Below the pieces are notes generated by a model. That model was not told where the DNA came from, did not search any database, and worked only from the letters and a program-made list of their open reading frames with translations. From Multifurca ochricompacta (lineage: Eukaryota; Basidiomycota; Agaricomycetes; Russulales; Russulaceae), in contig WTXG01000241.1 of NCBI GenBank assembly GCA_022496185.1, positions 1 to 53,829 on the forward strand: DNA of 53,829 nucleotides, written 5' to 3'. Below are positions 29,701-39,207 of this stretch, in pieces; position 1 is the first letter of the stretch, and each line of letters starts with the position of its first letter. Both the position numbers and the translations under genes were made by a program.

Positions 29701-31095
29701 GTTTTTAAATTGAAAGCAGATGGACGCTTTCGTGCTAGGCTTGTAGCAAAAGGGTTCACCCAAATAGAGGGGGTGGACTTTGATGAAACTTTCTCCCCAG
29801 TCGCCAGATTTGAGTCTCTTAGACTGTTATTAGCGTTGGCTGCGCTTGAGGATTGGGAAATCCACCAGATGGATGTCAAATCGGCATTCCTACATGGCGA
29901 TCTGGATGAGGAGATTTATATGGAGCAACCTGTTGGTTTCGTTGTTGCTGGACAAGAGTCCAAAGTTTGTAGGCTGCAGAAGGCTCTGTATGGCCTCAAA
30001 CAAGCTTCCCGAGCATGGAACTTGCAATTTCATGCAGTTCTCAATGAACTGAGCTTTACTCGGACGTACTCTGATGCAGGAGTATATGTGTATCATCACC
30101 AAGAGGGGGATGGTTCACTTTTCGTCATTTTATATGTTGATGACATCACTATACTTGGGTCCTCCACTAAGAAGATTCAATGGCTGAAGGACTCTCTATC
30201 TAGCCGATATGAGATGACTGATCTGGGCGAAATCCAGTCTTACCTTGGAGTTAACATCACCAGGGATCGTCCTAACAAGACACTGGATATTGACCAGACA
30301 GCCTATGTATCCTCTATAGTTGAGAGGTTTGGAATGGGGGATTCCAACCCAGTATATACTCCTCTACCCTCTGGCGTGGATGTTCATTTGGTCAAGTTTG
30401 AAGACCAGGCATCTACCTCTGATATCAAGAGGTATCAGCAGTTAATGGGGTCTCTGCTTTGGGTGCAGATTGGAAGCAGACCTGACATTAGTTTTGCTGT
30501 TGCACGCCTTAGCCAATTTGCTTCCAACCCTTCCCAGCAGCACATGTGACTAGCAAAGTATGTCTTAGCCTATCTAAATGCTACAAAAGACTACAAGTTG
30601 CGCTATTCTGGAGGGAATGGTGAAGTTGGCCTTCATGGCTATGCGGATTCCTCATGGGGAGATCAAGAGGACCGCCACTCCACCTCAGGCTATGTCTTTT
30701 TTCTAGCCAATGGAGCCATTAGCTGGTGTTCCAGGAAGCAGAAGACAGTAGCACAGTCCACCACTGAAGCCGAGTACATGAGCCTTGCTGAGGCTTCAAA
30801 TCAGGCAGCGTGGTATAGGACATTTATGCAGGAGTTGGGGTATGAAGTTACTTCACCCATACAACTGCATTGTGACAACAAGGGTGCAGTAGATCTTGCA
30901 TTAAACCCTGTCACAGGAAGGCGATCAAAGCACATACCAATAAAGTATCATGCCATTAGGGAGTATGTAGAATCACGCCAAATTGACTTGGTGCGAACTC
31001 CCACTGGAGAGATGCTGGCAGATGGCCTTACAAAGTCTCTGCCCAGATCATCTTTTGATCTTATGATAACTGGTTTTGGACTAGTGCTGGAATGA
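26770..31095 (+). pseudogene. copia2 Gag-Pol, one nonsense codon, integrase Glu replaced
   Basis: One reading frame of 1442 codons counting a TGA at 30547-30549 and the final stop. Start MLSSIVFPPSS aligns with copia1. Domains: Gag with zinc knuckle CFYCQKPGHKSNAC (residue about 253), protease MLDSGATSHF (about 331), integrase zinc HQRMGHMSKEAL ... CYGCEMGK (about 460-500), core DRGGEYVNKAL and NGRAKRFNR (about 615-625), RT YVDDITIL, and RNase H YADSSWGDQED, TTEAEYMSLAE. The TGA replaces the Arg found in copia1 (CGA in HMRLAKY). At 28636-28638 the codon is AAG (Lys) where copia1 has Glu, the third catalytic residue of the integrase DDE triad. Both changes are CpG transitions. Confidence 0.93.
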
Positions 31096-31347
31096 AGGAG
31101 CTGGAATCTGGAGACTTTGTTCACCAGTTTCACTTTCCCACCATGCCAAATGAGTATATTCTCGACCTCGAGAGTGACGCAAGAGGTGTGTAGACTTGCA
31201 TAAGCGAATCTACAACTCGTATGCAAAACTCACAAAGAGTTAGAGAAATTGGATCTCTGGCTGGTGATATGTTCATTCAATTGTGAACAGCAGTGTGCTC
31301 ATTCAACTCATTCCACTCAAATGATCGATGCCTTCACCATGGAGGGA

Positions 31348-31858
31348 TGTTGACACGGGACGTGTCTGGAGATGCTTCAGGCATCTAAGGATTGCTTCAG
31401 CTGTAGATTAGATTAGATTAGATTCCGGAGTTTCGGACTTTTTATGTTATCCTTATTACATTTCTTTCTCACCTTACTCAGCTGATTAGTGATGGACTTA
31501 GTAATGCACAGTAAGCATGTGATATCTCCTCAGCCAATAGCCTTTATCCCTCTCTGTTTATTGTCCAGCACTTGTGGACTTATTCCCAGTGCGCACAGAC
31601 CATTTCCCCTGGCCCTCATGGGTATATAAGGATGTCTGTTTCGTCCTTTACACTTCAGAGTTCTTCTAACATCTGAAGTGTAAGTTCCTTCTAGTTTACT
31701 CTCTACTTCCTTTAGACTAATGCTTCTTATAGTACTTGTCTTTTCTAGGTCAGTAGTGTAGTAATAAAGAGTTCTTCTAACATCTGAAGTTACTTGTCTT
31801 TTCTAGCCTCACTGCTACTAACCACAGTCAGTATAACCAGCAGCATGATTGTTTGACA
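31348..31858 (+). repeat. copia2 3' LTR
   Basis: 511 bp. Differs from the 5' LTR only at 31393 and 31721 (T, where the 5' copy has C in CpG). Between the gag-pol stop (31095) and this LTR are about 250 bases of untranslated sequence ending in a purine tract. Confidence 0.95.
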
Positions 31859-31888
31859 CTTCCTATTAAGGAAGGTTGACTTAAATGC

Positions 31889-32290
31889 ACAAGGACAGTT
31901 GTGCTTGTATGAAATGAAACCAGAATAATAAAATAATAATGTAAATAAAGGATCCTTTTAATCTTCTGAACATAAACCAACAATATTTGAGGGATCTTGA
32001 GTAGCCATAAATGAATGCATTGTGTCCAAGTGCTTATCTCCTTGACTGGGATGGCCCAGGCCATTTATCTGAAATGTGCAGAAATGCAAAGAACAGTCAT
32101 GCTCATATAAAATTGAAACCAGAATAATAAAATAAAAATGGAATAATAAATTATCTTAATCTTATGAACATAAAATAGGAATCTTTGAGGGATCTTGAGT
32201 AGCCATAAATGAACGTGTTGTGTCCAAGTGTGTATCTCCTTGACTGGGATGTCCTGGGCCAGATGTCTGAAATGCATGATGCAAGTAAAG
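31889..32290. repeat. tandem pair of a 0.2-kb repeat
   Basis: Two diverged copies in head-to-tail order (about 31889-32091 and 32092-32290). Shared blocks include CCAGAATAATAAAATA, GAGGGATCTTGAGTAGCCAT and CTCCTTGACTGGGATG. A third copy lies at 36222-36405. The second and third copies end with the palindrome TGCAAGTAAAGAACTTGCA. No coding potential seen. Possibly a MITE or satellite-like unit. Confidence 0.6.
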
Positions 32291-32318
32291 AACTTGCACA
32301 CATTTCATTTTATGGGTA

Positions 32319-32343
32319 CATCAGGAAAATGACATTTTGCTGG
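32319..32343 (+). repeat. terminal-repeat-like motif, copy 1
   Basis: CATCAGGAAAATGACATTTT preceded by TA (32317-32318). Its inverse occurs at 36046-36069 and 39184-39207, each followed by TA. This looks like the end of a TA-targeting DNA transposon, but no transposase is seen between the ends. Confidence 0.4.
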
Positions 32344-32606
32344 ATTGGCTAGTGCTAGCCATTCCAGCCAATCCAGCAATCTGGATTCTCCATTAGCTCT
32401 AGCAGGCTTGTCTGGATGCTTAGAGCCACTTTTCAAATGTAGAGCTACTTTTCAAAAGTAGAGCTACTTCTCTTACCTTTTATTCAAATCTAGAGCTACT
32501 TCTCTTGCCTTTTCTGGATTCACTTTTATTTTTTTCTTACTCCGATTTTCACATTAAAAATACAAATCTATTATAATATTTATACTAATACAAATTAGAC
32601 TAAAGG
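32344..32606. other. intergenic repeat debris, no gene
   Basis: Short local repeats (TAGAGCTACTT, CCATTCCAGCC/AATCCAGC) and AT-rich sequence. Nothing coding recognised. Confidence 0.5.
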
Positions 32607-32614
32607 GGACATAT

Positions 32615-33028
32615 TAGTGATGTGCCTGGCCCGGCTCAGAGAAACTAAAAGCCAAAGCCACCGGCTCAGGCCGCGGCTTTCAACAGCACATACAAATGCA
32701 TTAGCAATCGTCAAAATCAGTAGAAATCTTATCACAAAGTGGTTGATTTGGGTCACGTGATCATGTTTATCACGGCATTTCAACCTTTTTCTTCAATATA
32801 GCTTTGCAATACGTAACACACCAAGTCAGATTTGGATTAGCTGAACTATAACTACTAGTTATATGTCATAAAATTTTCTCTGCCAAAAGCCGCGGCTTGG
32901 GCCAAGCCGGGCCAGGGCCAAGCTGTCTGTGGCGGCTTTGGCTCGGCCCAGACTTCAGGAAAGCCGGAGCCGCCTCAGGCCAAGCCAAAGCCGCAGCTTT
33001 TGGGCCAAGCCGGGCCGGAACATCACTA
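32615..33028. mobile_element. non-autonomous hAT-type element (MITE), 414 bp
   Basis: Flanked by the perfect 8-bp duplication GGACATAT (32607-32614, 33029-33036). Ends are inverted: TAGTGATGTGCCTGGCCCGG on the left and CCGGGCCGGAACATCACTA on the right. TAGNG ends plus 8-bp duplications are characteristic of hAT transposons. The subterminal regions are rich in GGCTTTGGC / AAGCCGGGCC motifs. No transposase inside. Confidence 0.8.
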
Positions 33029-33036
33029 GGACATAT

Positions 33037-34570
33037 ACAACCGGGGTCCTGGGAGTTGTGGAAAACACAGAGTTTGTGGAAATGCCAAAGTGAAAAAAAA
33101 AGCAAAAGATATTAGCTCCCAGCAGATCAGATGAACACAGAAGACTTACTGATGTTGTGTCCATTGCAAGTGTTTCACCAAACAGCATTTAAAAGATGAC
33201 AGCTCCTGGTCTGATATAAGTGACCAAAGTAGAAGGGCCTAGCAACAAAAGGGCATGCACAGAGAGAATGAACAGCACACCATAGCCCAAAGAGAAAGTC
33301 AAGATGGGCTCAAGAACACCATCTTCCTGGGAAAATGGTAATGAGAGTAAGAGAGAGCAACTCAAGAATGAAATAGGAAGGGTGTACCAAGTGTAACAAG
33401 TCAACAGCTGCTCACAGGCAAGAGAACACCAAACACACTGCATACAAGTATGACAATGTTGCTGGAAAGATGAAATAGTAGAGCCTCACCTCTCTTCATG
33501 GCACCCACATGGTCAACCAGACTAAGTTCAAAGTTAAAAAGTTGTCAGCAATAGAAGGAAAAAAGAGCTTATATTTACCTTTCTGCATCTAGCCCTCAAT
33601 AAAGAGAAAAGATCCTGTCATGGAAGGAAGTGACATGGTGAGCATGAGTAACTTGGCCACAAAAGAGAGAGATGGAGGAAGAGGGAGAGGGAGATTGTGA
33701 GAGGGAAAAGGAGAAAGATAAATGTGAAGATGATGTGGGGAAGACAGCTTTTTGATTGGAGTGTGGAGTGAGAATTGTGCGTGCAGTGTGGAAAATGTAG
33801 TTCCCACACTCACACTCAATGACAAACCAAACCAAAGAGCGCGTTGAGTGCAGATAAGGTGAACTATATAATAATAATAATTATTATTATTATCTTTTAT
33901 TTACGCAGCAGATAAGATAAAGTAATGTTAATGTTGTAGTGAACGCTTACAGAAAATAGTCCTTTAAAACCAAAAAAAAGAGTGTGAAATAAAGAGAGAA
34001 AAAATAATACTATTTACTTGTGACAAGAGGAACATGTTGTGCATGCAGTGTGTAATTGTCTCTGAATCAGTTATCTGACTCACTGACCCACTTTGAATGA
34101 TCTGAATGATCTAATCACTAATCAAGCCCAGCTGTCCGGGCCCACCAATATGGTAGCTACTGGCCTGTCTCAATAAATTTGTGGCCACTCAGACTGTTGC
34201 GCATCTGGGTGCATTCTTATGAGCAGCACATCTCATGCCAATTTATGGTAGTAATCCATTACCATTAAATTTCACAGACTCATGATAGGTTCTAAACTAT
34301 GCAGTAGTCTGTCTTATTAGAATATGTGTATTGGAAGTATGATAGCTAGTCCGGCCCAGCATCTCTGGTATCGATTCATGCTGCATGCGTGCTGCTATTC
34401 CCAGATGGGTCTAATCATCCCCTTTGGATGGCACCTACTAAGAAGTGTGAGGTCCCTTTCACACGTCACACCTGCTCCACTTCCATGCGCCTCACCACAG
34501 GCCATGCCTTTCTTGCTGAATAGCAGGAGCGCTTTCACCCCTCCCTCCCAGTCACCTCTCACACCTAGGG
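33037..34570. other. 1.5 kb without recognisable gene
   Basis: AT-rich with a long purine-rich stretch (about 33660-33720, GGGAGAGGGAGA-like) and an ATA/TAT self-complementary microsatellite (about 33867-33893). Open frames here are short and simple in composition. I see no domain or splice structure. Confidence 0.5.
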
Positions 34571-35479
34571 CCTAGCATGAGTGCACTCGTGAGTTACCCA
34601 GATCCGAACTCGTGGGTATTTAGATTAGATAATCCCATACTCGGATCCGCACGAGTATGTTCCCACGGATCACCCAGAGCCGCGAGTCCTATACTCGCAC
34701 AGATCCAAGTACTCATGGGTATACTCGTAGGTTTACTTGTAAGGTTTGAGGCAGCCAGAGATCTTCATCTTGCATACACAGAAAGAATATATATATTACT
34801 ACAATCCCACGAAGTTTCAAGTCAGATCATGCATCCAATCCAAAATAAAACAAGAATCAGTTACAATATCTATAGAAATGCGAAAAAACGCGAAAAAACG
34901 CGAAGTGTGGGGCGCGCCGATCGGACCGTGCATTGCCTTCCTATCTAGGAAGGTAGGCTTAAGAATGCACACGTCGGCACATGTCGGTACAGAGATGCCG
35001 GGATCACGCCTAATTGATAAGATCAAAAACGCGTTCACAACTAATTAGATGCTTAGGACATACATCTAAGATAATACAAGTGATAAGATCAAAACGCGTT
35101 CACAATTAATTAGATACAAGTGATAAAATCAATTCTGCATAACCCTATATATAATATATTGTGTGTCTTTACTAGTGAGGCTGGGTGGCTTAGTGGTTAG
35201 AGCACTGGACTGAGCTTGTTCCCAGTAGGTCTTAGGTTCAATCCATGTTTCAGCCATTTCTGTTCTAGGTTAAGGAGCCTATTAAAAAATAATTTTATAT
35301 AATAATATTCCCACGAGTATTCCACGAGTACCTGTGCAGGTACCCGGGGTGCCAAAATCAATACCCGGATCCGCATGAGTATTTTCCCACGGATCACCCG
35401 GATCCGTGAGTATCAATACCCGCGAGTTTTCCCACGGCTCTACTCAAAAAACTCGCAAGTTACCCAGACTTGTGCTATG
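34571..35479. repeat. CGAGTACCC/CGGATCC-rich dispersed repeat with internal SINE copy
   Basis: Blocks of ACTCGTGGGTA, TACCCGGATCCG and CACGGATCACCC recur at 34575-34740 and 35310-35475, bracketing about 0.55 kb. Inside are a tandem pair (GATAAGATCAAAACGCGTTCACAA, about 35018 and 35081), a small GCGAAAAAAC repeat (34877-34900) and the second tRNA-like SINE. No coding sequence recognised. The type of mobile element is unknown. Confidence 0.45.
35179..35300 (+). mobile_element. tRNA-derived SINE candidate, second copy
   Basis: tRNA-like head 35179-35256 (GGCTGGG ... TTTCAGCC ends, A box TGGCTTAGTGG, B box GGTTCAATCC). The post-tRNA tail matches the copia1 insertion over its first part (CATTTCTGTTCTAGGTTA against CATTCCTTTTCTAGAG...GGTTA). 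Ends in an A/T-rich run. The anticodon arm is again abnormal, with an oversized loop. Confidence 0.55.
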
Positions 35480-35717
35480 CCCTACTCGCACCTGCCCCTG
35501 CGATGACACTTCCTTGGTGACATTTGTGCATGTCCTCCTTGAATGCCCCCTGTACACTCAAGCTTGGGTGTATTGGATGCTTACCTTTCAGGACCTGGGC
35601 AACCTTACTCAAGTCTTCAACCATCATGGACATGTTGGCAACCTGCTGGAGTTCCTCCAGGACACGCAGGCCTTCCCCAAGCCCATTACCTCCCTTCGCC
35701 CTTGTGAGCCAGCCTGA
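35480..35717 (+). pseudogene. possible C-terminal fragment of a non-LTR retrotransposon RT/RNase H protein
   Basis: An open stretch ending TGA 35715-35717 that carries CPCDDTSLVTFVHVLLECPLYTQ. The C-x-C ... H-x4-C pattern followed by PLY is like the zinc-binding tail of LINE-type reverse transcriptases. About 80 codons only, no RT core, and it is joined upstream to unrelated repeat DNA. It could also be an unrelated small ORF. Confidence 0.35.
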
Positions 35718-36217
35718 TTTGGGGGGAATTTGGTGACCAGTAAGTTCCTTTTTCTCTCTGGCTTTGCTGAACGGCCTCTGTTTTTCCCTGTGGCCTCTCT
35801 ACTTTAGAAAACTACTTCAGTTTTTCCTTATGGGTTTTCCACCATGACTTTGTGTTGACTCCCTCATTGTTCATAGTAATTAGTAGCTACATTGTACCCT
35901 GATGTGGCCACGCAATTGGGCACCATCCCACAAGCATGTAATAGAATTGATTCAAATAAATTAAAAAAAGCGCTGCTATTCCCACATATAGTAAATACAA
36001 TCTGGCACCCTAGCCATTCCAGCCATTCTAGTCATTCTAGTTGTTCTAGCAAATGTCATTTTCCTGATGTAACCCAGGTATCAAAACAATTACCCAGGGG
36101 TTACCCCTGCAAATTGCTATGTGTTCATCAAATTATTTTGCATTCTGTGTGGTTATCTGACAGGCTTTTCATCAATGTTCTATAACATCCTATCTAATCA
36201 TCTCTTGATACTGTATT
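35718..36217. other. 0.5 kb without gene
   Basis: Contains a minisatellite-like CCATTCTAGTCATTCTAG run (36011-36050) next to the inverted terminal-repeat-like motif at 36046-36069. No coding sequence seen. Confidence 0.5.
36046..36069 (-). repeat. terminal-repeat-like motif, copy 2 (inverted)
   Basis: TAGCAAATGTCATTTTCCTGATG followed by TA: the inverse of the motif at 32319. If paired with it, the element would span 3751 bp. Confidence 0.4.
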
Positions 36218-36221
36218 TTAG

Positions 36222-36405
36222 TTGTGCTTGTATAAAATTGAAAGCAGAATAATAAAATAAAAATGGAATAATGAATTATCTTAATCTTCTGAACATAAAA
36301 TAAGAGTCATTGAGGGATCTTAAGCAGCCACAAATGAACACGTTGTGTATCTTCTTGGTCCAGGAAGGCCCAGGCTGGGTATCCGAAATGTGTGATGCAA
36401 GTAAA
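36222..36405. repeat. third copy of the 0.2-kb repeat
   Basis: Matches the units at 31889-32290 (AATAATAAAATAAAAATGGA, GAGGGATCTTAAGCAGCCA) and ends with the same TGCAAGTAAAGAACTTGCA palindrome. It is followed by ACCTGTGGGTAACC-type repeats to 36560. Confidence 0.55.
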
Positions 36406-36589
36406 GAACTTGCACACATTTTCACAGGTGACCTGTGGGTAACCTGTGGGTTACCTGTACCCATCACTACAGGTATGGGTACAGGTACAGGTATGGGTAC
36501 CAACGAGGATACCCCAGGGTTACCCCCACCAATCACTACTTGCTGGATTTTCACTCTTAGTTTCACCATGATCTCAACATCCTATCTTA

Positions 36590-37192
36590 TGTTGCAGCCA
36601 GGTGCGTGCTGCGTCAAGGTCAGGGGATTATTTGAGCTCAAGCTAACTAGATCAAGATCAAGTCTTTAGTCAAGATGAGTCAAGCCCACACAAGCTAGAG
36701 GGGCGCGCGCGAGATACGGGGTCAAGCAGCGACACTAAGTCCTGCCACAAGCTTACTGAGGTTCGAAGACCTCCTAAGACGCGACTTAGAAGGCTCAAGA
36801 GGGGGTTCTGTGAGTCTTAATACACCTGTATTGAGCACAGGAGAACAGACTTAAGGTCTGTTCTCTAGAACGTAGCAGGTTTAAATACAGTTGGATCAAT
36901 ACCAAAGATAAGGGTCTAGCCAATGAAGTAAAGTAAAGTAGTATAGTAGGATGATATCATGCTGTGTCACAGCGACCTCATAGCTATGTCATACCATGTC
37001 ATAGAAGTACAGGAGATGGGCTAGACTTAGTACATAAGTAAATGGTAAACAGTAAACAGTAAACAGTAGAGGGGTTACGCCCTCTATAGTATTCAGTCAG
37101 TTAACCTAGTTAGATAGGTTAACTGATACAACCCAGACGGTTATCAAACAGTCAACAAGAAAAGAAAAAAATAGGGAAAACAAACCATCACA
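36590..37192 (-). repeat. solo LTR F, minus strand
   Basis: 603 bp, plus-strand ends TGTTGCAGCC and ACCATCACA, flanked by perfect TCTTA duplications (36585-36589, 37193-37197). Shares GAGAACAGACTTAAGGTCTG and GGGGCGCGCGCGAG blocks with the gypsy1 LTR family. No internal sequence attached. Confidence 0.82.
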
Positions 37193-37339
37193 TCTTATCT
37201 ACATAGCAAGTGTGGGATAGAAGCACCTGTTACAAACACTGTTATTGATACAAGCTAAACTAAGACAATTTATATTACAGGAGTTAAATAGGAGACATAA
37301 TTTGGCAGAAGGCCAAAGCAGTGGCCAGGGGTTGATATA

Positions 37340-38930
37340 CAGTGGGTCAAAAAACTGTCCTGATGTTTGCACCATTTCTAGTATTCACTCTATAGCACCT
37401 CAGCATTTAGGAATCTGGTTATGGTGTGGCTGTATGTCTGAAAGCCCTGCTTCCTGGCTACCATGCCCAATTTGGATCAAAGAAATTGGCCATGATATAA
37501 GCATTTTATGATCAAATCAAATCAATCAATCATCAGGATGGTTTTTTGACCCACATTTTAAATCCACTATCTGCCCAATTACTCCTTTTTTCACCCCTTT
37601 TTGCCTTGGTAACTCCTTGAATCCTTTTAGTCATCCTTTCTATAACCTTTTGCCATCATTCTGGTGCATTTTTATTCCACTCCTCCACCACCCTCTCCCA
37701 CAACTCAGGTACCCCCTTGACTGGTTAAGAACCTTCTTCAGATCCACCCAGAGGTGTCCAATGGGGCTAATATTTCAAGGGATTGGGCTATCCATACCAG
37801 GCTTCAATATTCCTGTCTTAAAACTGCTGGTTTGCCTTCTTGGAATTGTGTTTTGGGTCATTGTCCTGCTGAAACATGGTTTCACCCTCCACCATTTCTT
37901 ACTTTTCAAACCTTTCTACCACTCCACCATCCAAAATATCACAGTACTGGCATGGATTCATGATCCCCTAAACCCCTGTAAGCATTCCTAGTCCATTCCA
38001 CCCCATACAAGACCAATACCATAAGTTCTTCCTCCCCCATGCTTGACTGTCAGGGTGGTGGTTCTGTCAGAGGGTGGTTCTCCCTTATTTTTCCAAGTGT
38101 AGCTCCTTCTGTCTGAACCAATTCTGTTCATTATAGTCTCACCTGACCACAAGATCCTTTTCCAGTCATCCACTGTCCAATTTTCATGGTAACCACTCTC
38201 TGACAGAACCACCACCCTGACAGTCAAGCATGGGGGAGGAAGAACTTATGGTATTGGTCTTGTATGGGGTGGAATGGACTAGGAATGCTTACAGGGGTTT
38301 AGGGGATCATGAATCCATGCCAGTACTGTGATATTTTGGATGGTGGAGTGGTAGAAAGGTTTGAAAAGTAAGAAATGGTGGAGGGTGAAACCATGTTTCA
38401 GCAGGACAATGACCCAAAACACAATTCCAAGAAGGCAAACCAGCAGTTTTAAGACAGGAATATTGAAGCCTGGTATGGATAGCCCAATCCCTTGAAATAT
38501 TAGCCCCATTGGACACCTCTGGGTGGATCTGAAGAAGGTTCTTAACCAGTCAAGGGGGTACCTGAGTTGTGGGAGAGGGTGGTGGAGGAGTGGAATAAAA
38601 ATGCACCAGAATGATGGCAAAAGGTTATAGAAAGGATGACTAAAAGGATTCAAGGAGTTACCAAGGCAAAAAGGGGTGAAAAAAGGAGTAATTGGGCAGA
38701 TAGTGGATTTAAAATGTGGGTCAAAAAACCATCCTGATGATTGATTGATTTGATTTGATCATAAAATGCTTATATCATGGCCAATTTCTTTGATCCAAAT
38801 TGGGCATGGTAGCCAGGAAGCAGGGCTTTCAGACATACAGCCACACCATAACCAGATTCCTAAATGCTGAGGTGCTATAGAGTGAATACTAGAAATGGTG
38901 CAAACATCAGGACAGTTTTTTGACCCACTG
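37340..38930. mobile_element. PAL2: palindromic Tc1/mariner derivative
   Basis: 1591 bp, ends CAGTGGGTCAAAAAACTGTCC and its inverse, TA on both sides (37338-37339, 38931-38932). Two inverted 740-bp arms (37340-38079, 38191-38930) around a 111-bp loop. The arms encode the same 124-residue frame on opposite strands without a difference. Each arm holds the 3' half of a transposase gene, the opposite half from PAL1, and the terminal repeats belong to a different Tc1 family. Confidence 0.88.
37560..38215 (-). pseudogene. Tc1/mariner transposase, C-terminal part, left arm and loop of PAL2
   Basis: Read on the minus strand from the loop leftwards: NWTVDDWKRILWSGETIMNR (WSDE motif with Asp replaced by Gly), IGSDRRSYTW, VKHGGG, then, with frameshifts and stops, a weak match to the usual DNDPKHTS region and NISPIGHLWVDLKKVL (normally NPIE.LW..LK). 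The mirror of the C-terminal part lies in the right arm (38279-38710, plus strand). No intact catalytic triad. Confidence 0.65.
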
Positions 38931-38959
38931 TAATGTAAACCACAAGTCCTTTAAAAAAT

Positions 38960-39176
38960 GCAGCTAAAACTTGATTTGATGCTGTAAAGCCACAGCTTGG
39001 GCCTAAGCTGGCTGGAAGCCATTGCTACAGCCCAGGCTTGAGTTTTGAAAAGCCTGAGCTGCCAAAAGCCAAGCCTAAGCCATGGCTTCAGGCTGAGCTG
39101 GGGCCATCACAACACTAGTCACCAATGGCTTGGCTTGGCCTGGCTTCCAGCTTTGAGCTGGGCCAGGCACATCACT
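38960..39176. repeat. degenerate relative of the hAT-type MITE
   Basis: Contains GGCTTGGGCC / AAGCTGGCTGG / GAGCTGGGCC motifs and ends GGCACATCACTA, like the MITE at 32615-33028 but with CpG replaced by TpG or CpA almost throughout. Left end unclear. A terminal-repeat-like motif (TAGCAAATGTCATTTTCCTGATG, then TA) follows at 39185-39207. Confidence 0.45.
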
Positions 39177-39207
39177 AGTCATGCTAGCAAATGTCATTTT
39201 CCTGATG

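Larger units (their letters stand above)
25320..31858 (+). mobile_element. copia2: near-complete Ty1/copia retrotransposon
   Basis: 511-bp LTRs at 25320-25830 and 31348-31858, flanked by CTTCC duplications (25315-25319, 31859-31863). Carries an initiator-tRNA half-site, a 0.9-kb leader, a single gag-pol gene and a purine-rich tract (GGAGGGA) before the 3' LTR. The LTRs differ at two CpG sites only. Same family as copia1 but oriented on the plus strand. One nonsense codon and one lost integrase catalytic residue make this copy non-autonomous. Confidence 0.95.

Noticed and set aside
110..30549. TGA as a recoded sense codon in this genome
   Set aside because: bL11m and the HIG1-like gene end at TGA in the right place, and TGA occurs inside frames only in decayed elements. 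Standard code with CGA-to-TGA decay explains it.
34571..35479. CRISPR-like array
   Set aside because: Repeats are irregular in spacing and sequence, with no unique spacers, in a eukaryotic context.
37617..37991. Two identical 124-residue hydrophobic proteins (also 38653-38279)
   Set aside because: They are antisense shadows of transposase remnants in the mirrored arms of PAL2.
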